Positions 7,501-15,924 of a DNA stretch of 36,873 nt are shown piece by piece. A model generated the notes under the pieces. The model was not told the origin of the DNA. It did no database searches and worked only from the letters and a program-made list of their open reading frames with translations. The translations under genes were made by a program, and so were the position numbers. Source of the DNA: a virus. Location of the stretch: IMG/VR virus record IMGVR_UViG_3300050821_003459, positions 1 to 36,873 of that record. One strand, written 5' to 3'. Numbering within the stretch: the first letter of the stretch is position 1; every line of letters begins with the position of its first letter.

Positions 7501-10500
7501 TTCGCTTGCACCGTGATAAGCCGCGCCACATCCACTGTAGCGCCGTACACACCAACATTTGTGGCGGTATCCGTAGTTCTGGAAATCTTAATCCACAATG
7601 TAGAGCCTGCGATGCAACCTGTTTTCGTCAACCCTGTAAGAGTTGCATTCCACGTCCGGTTTGCGTTGCCATTTAGCGTAATGGTTCCAAATGACTGCGC
7701 CGTGTTAAATGCTACGTCGTCGGTCGTCGAGCCGTCGCCCTTGCCGCAGGATGTAGCCGCCTGCATGATTATCGTGTGGGCATTCGTTGTATCGGTGCTC
7801 GTCAAATCAATCGAAATATCAAGACTCGCCGCCGAGTCCCAATCGTTCGGCAGGTGAACTTTGAAATAGCCAACATCGGACGCACCCCAAGGTGACAACA
7901 GGCCATCTTTATCGTTCGTCCCAGCGCGACAAAGTGCCGCAGGGGTAGCCGCTGTAGACCACGCCGAAGCTGCCGTGGCATTCACGCAGTTCGCAGAAGG
8001 GACGTAAAAGGTTTCTGGGTAATCAATGTAGACACAAGTCTTATTCGCTCCACCGGAAGTACAGACTTGTTTTGCGGCAGCGGCATTTGAAGCGGCAGTC
8101 ACCACATTTGCGGCAACAACGCCAGAATCATTCGCTAGCACGTTGCCGCTTCCAACTGTATAGCCAGCGAGGTCCCCGTTTGTAGGGGTGGCGGCAATTG
8201 CCAATCCAATCGCGTCAGCGTTGTTATCGTAGATATGCCAGTTCTTGTTCGTGGAGTCGTAACAGATCATCGCTGTTGCGCTGGCTGTGCAACCTGCGCC
8301 AGTGGGAATCTTCAAAGTCGCAGCCGAGAAGTCTTGTAGGAACGCCCCATAGGTGTTGGCTTTATCAGTGAACACGGTAGTTGCTGGCAAATCAGCTTCA
8401 CCAGCACTTTGGTATCCCGGAGTCGCCGTTGAACCTGTGTTGTTCATCCAAAATTTGTGTGCGCCTGCCGTTCCAAGCGTTAGCGTAACTGCACCCGTTG
8501 AAGCAGAGTTAGTAATCAACACGCCGTCGCCGGTCAGCGAGGAAACTCCAGCGGATGATGCCCCACAACCAAACGCCCCTGTCGAAGTCGTAAACTGAAG
8601 CGCATTCCCCGCACCTGTGCAATTCGGGAATGCACCAAATTCAGGGACACGGTATGCAATATCGTTAACGCCATCCGAAAAGTGAGGTGCTACCCAGTTT
8701 ATTGGTACTAGCAAAGATGCGCCGCCATTTATGGTGAAGCCGCTGGCGTTCTCAGTGAGCGCTCCAGAAGATGTACCACGATTCCAAAGAATAAATGGCA
8801 TATTAAAACCGAATCCGGTTGTTGAAGGATTAACTAATGTGTAGGTCTGCGCGGCAGAGTTTGTAGCCGTGATGAGCGATGTACGGTCGCTGTAGAGATA
8901 TGTGTACGTTGTCCCTGTTTGCGGATTGATTGGCACGCCGGGAAGCGTGATCGTGGGCGCAACGATAGCGCTCGCTGTGACGTTGTAATTAACGAGATAA
9001 TTTCCGTTCGCAGTAGGTGAGTTCACGCCGCCGAAAGTGCCGCCACCGCCGTTGTACTGAATTGCGTCTGTCGTGCCTCCGGGCGAACCTCCGCCGCCTC
9101 CACCACTACTCCCAGCAAAGCAATCCGTTCCATCGCACCATGCTCTTAGCCCTGAGTTATTGGCGATGATGATGTTCCCAGTCGCCTGATTGCCGTGCAA
9201 TGTGCCGGAATCAATCGAGAGCGTTATCGTTCCGCCAGAGACGTTGAAAATGTCCCAAGTTTGACCACGCAGCGCGTGTTGAAGCGTGAAGGTCAGTGAT
9301 GCTGTTGCCTTGACCGCTCCTTCATTTGCCGTGATCGTGTGATTTGCTGAATAAGCTATGGCCGTTTCGCCCAAGTTTGCTACCGTAATTCCCGGCAGAT
9401 AATTGTTCTGCGTCCCGAAGATGTTGACATTTATATTTTGCCCTATTTGCTGGAGTTGTCCTGCGTTCACGATAGTAGCGTTGTAAAGATTGACACTGCC
9501 GTTGAATGCGTTCCCCGTAATAAGTGGCAAGCCGCCAGAGGGCATGTTGCTGCTGTCGATGTCGATGCTCGCACCAATGCTGTTCGCGTTAGGTGAAAGA
9601 TTCGCAAGCGTCACGTCGCCGGTGTCTATCCATGTATTCCGAAGTGTGATAAATCCGGCTACGTTGCCGCCCAGCACATTTGACAAACTGATGAGTGGCA
9701 TGATGTTCCCTTGAATCTCATGCTTCATATCGAAGGTCATGTCTGCGCCTGTCGCAAGATAGAAAGCGAAGCCACGGCGATTCGCATAGATATTATCGAA
9801 GTTCCACTGCTGGCCGAATTTTGAGACGAAAGCTGGAGTAGCAGTGCTTCCTACTACCTGAGCGGGGCCAGTAGAGAACGTGGAGTTTCTGATATTGCCG
9901 CCAAAGCTGGACGACACGGACGAGGCGTAATCGTAGAATAGAATGGACATATAATCGCCGTTGCCACCGGACACGAACGAGTCGTCCTCAAATATCTGCG
10001 AGCCGTTCTGAAGGGCGTTGAATATGCCGATGCCTCCATTGTTGACCACGTTCAGATAGACCTTGTTGATGGAGCCGCCTTGCTTGAGGAAAAATATCGG
10101 ATTTGCTCCCTGTCCAATGATAGGGATGTGCGGACGAAATCCGAACTGAGCAAGCAGTTCCCTGTTCGATGAACTGTCAGTGCCGTACCACGCGCCGTTG
10201 AACTGAATTGTGTCGGCTGGGCAAATCGTCCCATCCTGATAGACAGTGTTGGCAGTGATGTTTAGATAGGTGCTCGTAACCCAGCAATAAGGCTGCGTGG
10301 CAACGCTCGTCTCAAGCGCCACGGGAAAGCGTATCGTGCCTCCGCCAGCGCCAGAGGTGCCAAAATCGTTTGCTCTTGTCTGTGCGGCCAAGATCGCTGG
10401 CACGTTGTCGAATCGTGTCGCTGACGACGTTACGCTAGTCGTAGCATTATTTGCGAGCGTGAGCGTCGTTCCCGAGATGTTCGTAATTGTTGTGTCGAGC

Positions 10501-12182
10501 GTATCGTTAACTGGCGATGATGGCGGTGTTGTCGGCACCCACCAGGCCGTGACAGGCGCAGCCATCATCGTTGGGCCGTAATCGTCGAATGTGTTGTAAC
10601 TCGCATCGGTGTAGCCGAGGTTGGCGATAAGGCTCATCCCAAGGAATGCCATTGAGCCAGCCGTGCGACCGTACATCAAATACTGTGTCCCATTCGCCCC
10701 AGGCGTCGGCAGAACGACGTGATTGCAAAGCCAGTAATAAAGTGTTCCGCCCGTGGCTGTTGCCGTACTTATTCCACGCGAGGCGTCAACGCCACTGTTA
10801 AAAGTGACGTGAGTTCCGTCTGGTACGGCAAGGACTATCTTCCAACCAGCGAATTCAGCGTCATCCGTTGTGCCTTGTGTTTTGAAGAGGCATCCAGGAG
10901 CAAGATTTGCGCTGGAACCAATTGTTGCCGTGAATGTGTTCAAGATGCCGCTCGCAATACTCGTAATGGCTGTGTTGTTCGCACCAAGCGAAGCGTTGCC
11001 CGTAGATGTTGTCCCATTAGCAGAAGCAACCGTATAACCCTCTCCAACATCGCGCATCGCTGCCGAGTAAGCATAAGGCGTTAAACCCGCTCCAGCAGGT
11101 ACCGTATAGCCCAATCCAGTGAGGTTTGACCCACAGCTTGGCGTCACGGTCGGAACACTGGGAGTTGTCATCGTCTGCGCTGCACCTGCTCCGGCAACCG
11201 CAATGCCCATTCCTTTTGCGAATCCTGTTGCACTCGCTACAGCCAGCGAGTTTGTGCTGCTGCTGATAGTTCCCGTTGTGGCGGGAACGGTGTTTACATT
11301 GACTGGCACAGCACCAAAGGTCGTGATGTCCACGCCCAAATTCGGCCCGGAGAAATGCGGGTCATCAAGACAGTTGAGTGTTGGTGTAACGGTAAGTTCG
11401 GTGCAGTTCGTGTTTGCCAGCGACCCTCCCGTGCCGTATTTTTGCAATGAGTTCACTGGCAGCATGGCAAGATTCGTTAGATTGTTGCTCGCGTTCAGCG
11501 TTAGGCAGACATCCCCAGTGTTCGCGGCGTTGCGCCAGCACACTCCTGACTCGTTATTCGCAAGTCGCAAGGTTCCCGTAGATGCGGACGGACTGGACAA
11601 ACTGATGAAAGGCGCTGTTGCGCTGCCGCCCCCACCGATGCTTGTCCATCCACAAGGCAGGGAACTGCATACTCTGGTTGCGGGGATGCCAGTGTTGAAA
11701 TACTGCTGGCCCAACGTAGCGTTCACTAATTCGTTGTCCGCATAAGCCCTAGTGTTCGGTGGCGGGTTAAACATGCTGATGCGGATACTCGGCGGTGTTG
11801 GAGAGACGGTTTGCGTTGCACCCGTGATCGAAATGCTCTGCACCGTGAAACACGCTGCTGTCGCCAGTGGGCACACAGTTAAGTCCCAACTGCTCCCTGC
11901 TGGTGTTATCGAGGTATTCGATGGAATGCTTACACTGTAGTGTCCAGAACCATCCAGTTGACCGGCAATCGTCTGCGCGGTGGAGAATGGTGCGCCATTC
12001 CAGAAGTACGGCCCGATTGGGTTGGAGGATGCCACACGGAACACAAAACTATAGGTTCCTGCGTACCACTGTTGATTGTCCGGTGTATCCGCGATTGTTC
12101 CACTCACTGTCGTAGACTGCGCGAATATACCAGGAGAAAGTAGAAAGATCAGCACGGCGATAAATGCCAGTTTTCTAATCAA
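7497..12182 (-). CDS. Giant secreted tail-fibre-like protein, 1561 aa
   Basis: This is the largest gene in the window. A signal peptide occupies about residues 1-21 (ending PGIFAQ). The first 150 residues look like an Ig/carboxypeptidase-regulatory-like beta domain. Long stretches of small polar residues and a central beta-helix-like part (about 380-960) follow, then glycine-rich linkers with a GGGGGG-type run near residue 1025. The C-terminal domain is beta-rich (about 1400-1561). This composition is typical of phage fibres and adhesins. It is linked by ATGA overlaps to genes on both sides. Receptor binding is inferred from size, composition and position. Confidence 0.7.
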   Translation of the reverse strand: MIRKLAFIAVLIFLLSPGIFAQSTTVSGTIADTPDNQQWYAGTYSFVFRVASSNPIGPYFWNGAPFSTAQTIAGQLDGSGHYSVSIPSNTSITPAGSSWDLTVCPLATAACFTVQSISITGATQTVSPTPPSIRISMFNPPPNTRAYADNELVNATLGQQYFNTGIPATRVCSSLPCGWTSIGGGGSATAPFISLSSPSASTGTLRLANNESGVCWRNAANTGDVCLTLNASNNLTNLAMLPVNSLQKYGTGGSLANTNCTELTVTPTLNCLDDPHFSGPNLGVDITTFGAVPVNVNTVPATTGTISSSTNSLAVASATGFAKGMGIAVAGAGAAQTMTTPSVPTVTPSCGSNLTGLGYTVPAGAGLTPYAYSAAMRDVGEGYTVASANGTTSTGNASLGANNTAITSIASGILNTFTATIGSSANLAPGCLFKTQGTTDDAEFAGWKIVLAVPDGTHVTFNSGVDASRGISTATATGGTLYYWLCNHVVLPTPGANGTQYLMYGRTAGSMAFLGMSLIANLGYTDASYNTFDDYGPTMMAAPVTAWWVPTTPPSSPVNDTLDTTITNISGTTLTLANNATTSVTSSATRFDNVPAILAAQTRANDFGTSGAGGGTIRFPVALETSVATQPYCWVTSTYLNITANTVYQDGTICPADTIQFNGAWYGTDSSSNRELLAQFGFRPHIPIIGQGANPIFFLKQGGSINKVYLNVVNNGGIGIFNALQNGSQIFEDDSFVSGGNGDYMSILFYDYASSVSSSFGGNIRNSTFSTGPAQVVGSTATPAFVSKFGQQWNFDNIYANRRGFAFYLATGADMTFDMKHEIQGNIMPLISLSNVLGGNVAGFITLRNTWIDTGDVTLANLSPNANSIGASIDIDSSNMPSGGLPLITGNAFNGSVNLYNATIVNAGQLQQIGQNINVNIFGTQNNYLPGITVANLGETAIAYSANHTITANEGAVKATASLTFTLQHALRGQTWDIFNVSGGTITLSIDSGTLHGNQATGNIIIANNSGLRAWCDGTDCFAGSSGGGGGGSPGGTTDAIQYNGGGGTFGGVNSPTANGNYLVNYNVTASAIVAPTITLPGVPINPQTGTTYTYLYSDRTSLITATNSAAQTYTLVNPSTTGFGFNMPFILWNRGTSSGALTENASGFTINGGASLLVPINWVAPHFSDGVNDIAYRVPEFGAFPNCTGAGNALQFTTSTGAFGCGASSAGVSSLTGDGVLITNSASTGAVTLTLGTAGAHKFWMNNTGSTATPGYQSAGEADLPATTVFTDKANTYGAFLQDFSAATLKIPTGAGCTASATAMICYDSTNKNWHIYDNNADAIGLAIAATPTNGDLAGYTVGSGNVLANDSGVVAANVVTAASNAAAAKQVCTSGGANKTCVYIDYPETFYVPSANCVNATAASAWSTAATPAALCRAGTNDKDGLLSPWGASDVGYFKVHLPNDWDSAASLDISIDLTSTDTTNAHTIIMQAATSCGKGDGSTTDDVAFNTAQSFGTITLNGNANRTWNATLTGLTKTGCIAGSTLWIKISRTTDTATNVGVYGATVDVARLITVQAN

Positions 12183-12589
12183 GGCAGCACCCTAACGGAA
12201 TATGTCTTTGCAGTTGGGGTCACAGCCAAAAGCGCACAGACGTTCACCGTCACCGTATTTGTTGCGGTAACGGTTGCAGTGATCGAAGTTCCCAACGCTG
12301 CAATGTTCGTTCCGTCGCTCGGGGTTGCTATCGTCGGCATCCCTACTGTAGCTCCCGTAACCGTTGCTGTTCCAGAAGCGCAAGCCCCTGCCAAGAGAGC
12401 GCCACCACCGATTGATCCGGTTGTTCCGGTCATCATTCCTGAAGTCGCTCCTAAAATCCAGACTGACCCTTTGCAACTCCAAGCGTATCCTGTCGAGCTG
12501 TCTGTGTATGTGCTGCCAGAAACACAAGAACCTGATGGAGCGCCGCTGCCGTTCTGTGTGGACGTACCGGGGAGTTGGCCACGGAACAT
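12179..12589 (-). CDS. Fibre-associated beta-rich protein, 136 aa
   Basis: I set the start at the ATG ending at 12589 because GAGGA lies about seven bases before it; a TTG two codons earlier would sit on that site. The protein has a short Gly/Ser-rich start with two Cys pairs, then Thr/Ala/Val-rich beta sequence very like the 152-residue secreted protein at 21866-22324, although here there is no signal peptide. It overlaps the giant fibre gene start by four bases. It is probably a fibre-base or decoration protein. Confidence 0.65.
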   Translation of the reverse strand: MFRGQLPGTSTQNGSGAPSGSCVSGSTYTDSSTGYAWSCKGSVWILGATSGMMTGTTGSIGGGALLAGACASGTATVTGATVGMPTIATPSDGTNIAALGTSITATVTATNTVTVNVCALLAVTPTAKTYSVRVLP

Positions 12590-12626
12590 AGACAATCCTC
12601 ACTGTGGAGGATTTTAGTCCTATTAC

Positions 12627-13034
12627 TCATAGTATCAAAGGGGTTTTTTGCGCTTCGGAATTTTTATAGTAGATGGCGTCCAGCGCGTCCTCATAGACTC
12701 GCCACTTTACGCCCATTAGTGCGGCCAGTGTCATCTCCATCCCCATCGCAATCAGGTGTTGCCGACCGTAGGGGGCCTTTGGGTTGGTGCCTGGGTCCTC
12801 ATCGTCTTGATGAGCGAGGTCGAATGAATCCACTTGCTTTTCGGTGACGCCATCATTTTTGCAAAGCACTACTTCGATGAGTTCGTGAATTGCTACGAGG
12901 GTGTTGTATTTCCAGTTCCCCGTGTCTGCCACGCGAATCATCAAGCATCCCGGAGAAAGAAATAACCAATCTCCTACCGTCCGGTAGCGCATACACTTCG
13001 GCGGAACAATCTCAACGTGAACTTGCTGAATCAC
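12627..13034 (-). CDS. Conserved phage protein with HELIE motif
   Basis: A GTG at 13034 with GAGGA nine bases upstream gives 135 residues. The central segment has AIHELIEVVLCK followed by an Asp-rich helix and later a GRQHLIA stretch. His-Glu pairs in this layout recall small metalloprotease-like phage proteins, though the classic HExxH is not complete (HELIE). The last third predicts a helix with VKWRVYEDALDAIYY. It lies just downstream of the ATP-grasp gene. Function unknown. Confidence 0.6.
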   Translation of the reverse strand: MIQQVHVEIVPPKCMRYRTVGDWLFLSPGCLMIRVADTGNWKYNTLVAIHELIEVVLCKNDGVTEKQVDSFDLAHQDDEDPGTNPKAPYGRQHLIAMGMEMTLAALMGVKWRVYEDALDAIYYKNSEAQKTPLIL

Positions 13035-13089
13035 GAATAGAAGTCCTCGCTGCCGTAGAAGTACCAGTCGCAATCAATGATGAACTGCG

Positions 13090-14358
13090 TCATTTCAGCA
13101 TCCCCGCCTCTCTCAACTGCCAGTAGCGCTTGCACGCCGCATCGCAAACATCTGTCCGATACTGGGCGTTGGGCACGCGCACTTCCTTTAGCATTTCGTA
13201 GGCTCCATCGAAGGCCGCGCCAGGTGTCTCGCCAACGGCAAGCGGAGACCCCACCCAGCCGCAGAGTCCCGCTGTTTCCAATTCATCCGACTCGCCGCGT
13301 CTCCTCACGTCGTAGATGTAGAAGCGGTCCAGATTCTTTTCGTAGAGTCCTTCGATGGGAACGCCTGCTTTATAGAACTTGTCCGGTAAGCCTTCGCACG
13401 GATACGGCGGCACGGAGAGTCGAACGGAGGCACAGAAGGGATGTTTCAAAGTCATTTCTGGTGGCCGCTCCTCGGATGCAACCGCGCAGAGAAAGTCGCC
13501 GAATCCCATCGGCAAAAGGCGTGTGAGTAAGGCCGTCGCATCGTAGCCGAAGCGCGGGGTGAACTCCAAGGCCCATGTTCCTTCTGCGTTCGTTATCGTG
13601 TTCAGGTCTATAGGACCCACGTAGCCGAGTTCCTGTAGTGGCTCCACGCATTTCTTTAGTCCCTTCTCGAATAGCGCGTTATCTTTGCGGGACATCCAGC
13701 ACAGCGATCCGCTGCATCCTGTGTTCGGTCCAAGTTCACCGTTGAGAAATTTCTTAGTTTCGATTGTGTGGTTTAGTGCGTAATAGCCGGTGGAATTGAT
13801 GTAAACTTCCGTGCTCGCTTCCACGCCTTCCACGAAATCCTGCAAGATGTACTCGCTCACCTTTGCCGAGCGGAACAGCACATCGAAGTACCGCACCATG
13901 TCTTCAGCGTCCCGCGCAACGTATGTCGTGGATTTGTCGTCCTGCTCACCGATGGGCTTAAAGACTAGCTGTTTGTTTCTTTTTTTGATATGGCGAATGC
14001 CATCGGCGGGATTGTCGAACGCTTCCCACGGTGCAACTAGAAGTCCGCAACGCTGCATGAAATCTAGTGCGTAAATGCGATCTTCTTCTAACAAGTCTGC
14101 GAGGGAACTATCGCCAATGGTGGGAACTTTTTCGCGGGCTTCGTCAGCATCCTTGCCCATGCCAGTCGCGTCGAATACGACGCACTCATATTCTTCTGCG
14201 GAATATGCTCCGTCACCCGGCATTATAGTGACGAGTCCTTTCAGCGCTTCGCCGTACCGCTCCTCACTTACCACGGCGCTGACATCGTGGCCTTCCTGCG
14301 CCATCCGCCAAGCCAGCCATGCGCCTTCCCCAAATTGGCTGGCGAGGCAGATTCGCAT
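13090..14358 (-). CDS. PurD-like ATP-grasp ligase
   Basis: The 422-residue protein has the plan of phosphoribosylamine-glycine ligase (GARS). It has a Rossmann-like N-terminus (MRICLASQFG; glycine turn), then an ATP-grasp core with LVFKPIGE (Lys134 near the nucleotide) and YILQDFVEGVEAS. GPNTGCSGSL (about 210-219) matches PurD's GPNTGGMG, and LEFTPRFG (264-271) holds the Glu/Arg of the metal site. PurD joins glycine to phosphoribosylamine with ATP. Divergence in the N- and C-terminal parts suggests a different substrate, perhaps a modifying ligase. A GAGG site sits before the ATG. It lies among fibre and injection genes, with no purine genes nearby. Confidence 0.8.
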   Translation of the reverse strand: MRICLASQFGEGAWLAWRMAQEGHDVSAVVSEERYGEALKGLVTIMPGDGAYSAEEYECVVFDATGMGKDADEAREKVPTIGDSSLADLLEEDRIYALDFMQRCGLLVAPWEAFDNPADGIRHIKKRNKQLVFKPIGEQDDKSTTYVARDAEDMVRYFDVLFRSAKVSEYILQDFVEGVEASTEVYINSTGYYALNHTIETKKFLNGELGPNTGCSGSLCWMSRKDNALFEKGLKKCVEPLQELGYVGPIDLNTITNAEGTWALEFTPRFGYDATALLTRLLPMGFGDFLCAVASEERPPEMTLKHPFCASVRLSVPPYPCEGLPDKFYKAGVPIEGLYEKNLDRFYIYDVRRRGESDELETAGLCGWVGSPLAVGETPGAAFDGAYEMLKEVRVPNAQYRTDVCDAACKRYWQLREAGMLK

Positions 14359-14367
14359 GGAACCTCG

Positions 14368-14619
14368 CTAGAGCACTCCGCCCTTTTTCAGTGGTTCAGT
14401 GTGCAACTCGCGCTTGAGCGTAGTTGTCGTGCCCTTCCAGCCAGGGCGAGTGCGTGACTTGGTGAACTCCTTCTCGCCTTCGATCCCGAGATGGAATGAA
14501 CCGTCCGGTGACTGTCCGCTCTGCACGGGAGAAGTGCTGCCCGGTTCCAACCCGTCTATCTGCTTGCTCGCGTGATGAGCGCACTTCTTAGCGTCTTCGA
14601 TGTTTCCGTAAAAACTCAT
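14368..14619 (-). CDS. Small hydrophilic phage protein, 83 aa
   Basis: ATG start preceded by GAGG. The protein is polar, with a short helix (residues 6-22, containing KKCAHHASKQ) and a Lys/Thr/Gly-rich remainder without known motif. Its TAG stop is in frame with, and only four codons before, the start of the ATP-grasp gene, so read-through would make a fusion. The ribosome site of that gene lies within the gap, so separate translation is the default expectation. Confidence 0.6.
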   Translation of the reverse strand: MSFYGNIEDAKKCAHHASKQIDGLEPGSTSPVQSGQSPDGSFHLGIEGEKEFTKSRTRPGWKGTTTTLKRELHTEPLKKGGVL

Positions 14620-14715
14620 AAAGCCTCACTTTCAAATTGCGGGACGCAACCCACTTGGGATGAAGTCGCTCCCCGCTCGCTCCCAAAGCACTCTGAGAGA
14701 TACCGTAGCACAACT

Positions 14716-15924
14716 TTATGGAACGGGGGTACTCATATGTTTTGCTCCTTCGTACCCAGCCGCGCCCGCCGCCCCTAGCCCGCCAGTGATTAAACCACGA
14801 ATGAGCCACTTCCTCAACTTGTTCTCGGGGACGGTTGTAGCGAATTCCTTTGCGCCTTTCTGCGTAGCGTTCGATGCGTGAACAAGGTCTGTGTAGTCGC
14901 GGTCAAATTCTGCGCTTTCGGGAACCACTTTCCTTGTTTCCTTGCTGATTCCGGTACGCAGTTGGTCAGCAATATCCCCGAATGATTTTGCCTCACTCTC
15001 GTTTGCAAACTTGGCAAAGTTATCCAATCCGCGCTGCACTGTTCGCGCTTCCATTGGTGTCAGGTCGCGCAGAGCCTTTCCGCTCACACCAGCTTTATCG
15101 AGGATTTGCAGCATCCTTTTTTCTGCCTGCTCAAGAAGTTTGGGGTCGGCGATCTCGGAGAATGTCTCGTTCAGCGTGTCTTGAATGTTCACTTTCTTTC
15201 CCGTTTGTGTGGCCGCTTCGAGCGTTGCATCAAGCGCCCTCCCCGCCTTGTCTCTCGCTTGCATGATCGCAGAGTTGCGCTCCAGCGCGTTCATCGTTTT
15301 GAGTTTCTCTTCGGTAAGTCCGTACTTTTGCGCTCCACGCGCCGGATTAGCCGCGAACTCATCTAGTGATGCGGGGGTCTTGCCTGGTATCACTTCCTTC
15401 GCGTCCACGCCGAGAAGTTTATTAATCTTTGCGAGTGGTTCAGCTTTGGTTGAAAGTTTGGAAGCTACAGCCCCAGCGCCTTTAACCGCGAGTCCTTCGC
15501 CACCCGCGAGCATCGTTGTTTTTGCCGCCTCTCCAAGTGCTTCTTTTGGACTTCCCCCACCAGCTAAATTACCAACGCCCGCTCCGGCACCAGCGCCCGA
15601 GGACGAAGCAATCAAACGATACAACCACGGCAATCCTTTTGACGCCGCGCCGAAAGCCTCACCGCCAGCAACGGCCCCGACAACTTCACGCGCCATCTTC
15701 GGAACTTCCGCTCTTGCAACAGGGCCACGCTCACTAATTACCTTTTGCTGTTCGGAAGTAGGATGTGCCCCACCGAAAAACGAAGTCTCCATCTGCGGCT
15801 TGGTTACGGCGGATGGGTCTGGTTTTGTCGGGTCGGGGGTTTCAACTGGAGTGGCATACTTCGCCCACGGCCCCGCTTCACTGGAAGCCTGATACTTCGT
15901 CCAGGGACCGTCTCCGTTTGACAT
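14716..15924 (-). CDS. Injection-type internal virion protein, 402 aa
   Basis: The N-terminus holds two copies of a GPWxKY motif (residues 6-11 and 18-23), a feature I know from phage ejection or internal virion proteins. Gly/Ala-rich and amphipathic helical segments follow (about 75-130), then long charged helices (200-360) and a glycine-rich hydrophobic segment near the C-terminus (about 373-393), suited to membrane insertion. It is coupled to the previous gene by TAATG. A DNA-injection role fits a short-tailed phage. Confidence 0.65.
   Translation of the reverse strand: MSNGDGPWTKYQASSEAGPWAKYATPVETPDPTKPDPSAVTKPQMETSFFGGAHPTSEQQKVISERGPVARAEVPKMAREVVGAVAGGEAFGAASKGLPWLYRLIASSSGAGAGAGVGNLAGGGSPKEALGEAAKTTMLAGGEGLAVKGAGAVASKLSTKAEPLAKINKLLGVDAKEVIPGKTPASLDEFAANPARGAQKYGLTEEKLKTMNALERNSAIMQARDKAGRALDATLEAATQTGKKVNIQDTLNETFSEIADPKLLEQAEKRMLQILDKAGVSGKALRDLTPMEARTVQRGLDNFAKFANESEAKSFGDIADQLRTGISKETRKVVPESAEFDRDYTDLVHASNATQKGAKEFATTVPENKLRKWLIRGLITGGLGAAGAAGYEGAKHMSTPVP

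Noticed and set aside
11119-11745. Plus-strand open frame of 208 codons
   Set aside because: Antisense to the giant fibre gene; composition mirrors its Thr/Ala/Gly codons.
12192-12602. Alternative minus frame overlapping the 136-residue fibre-associated gene
   Set aside because: Arg/Asn-rich shadow composition; the other frame has the ribosome site and the Ser/Thr/Gly style of its neighbours and is coupled to the next gene.
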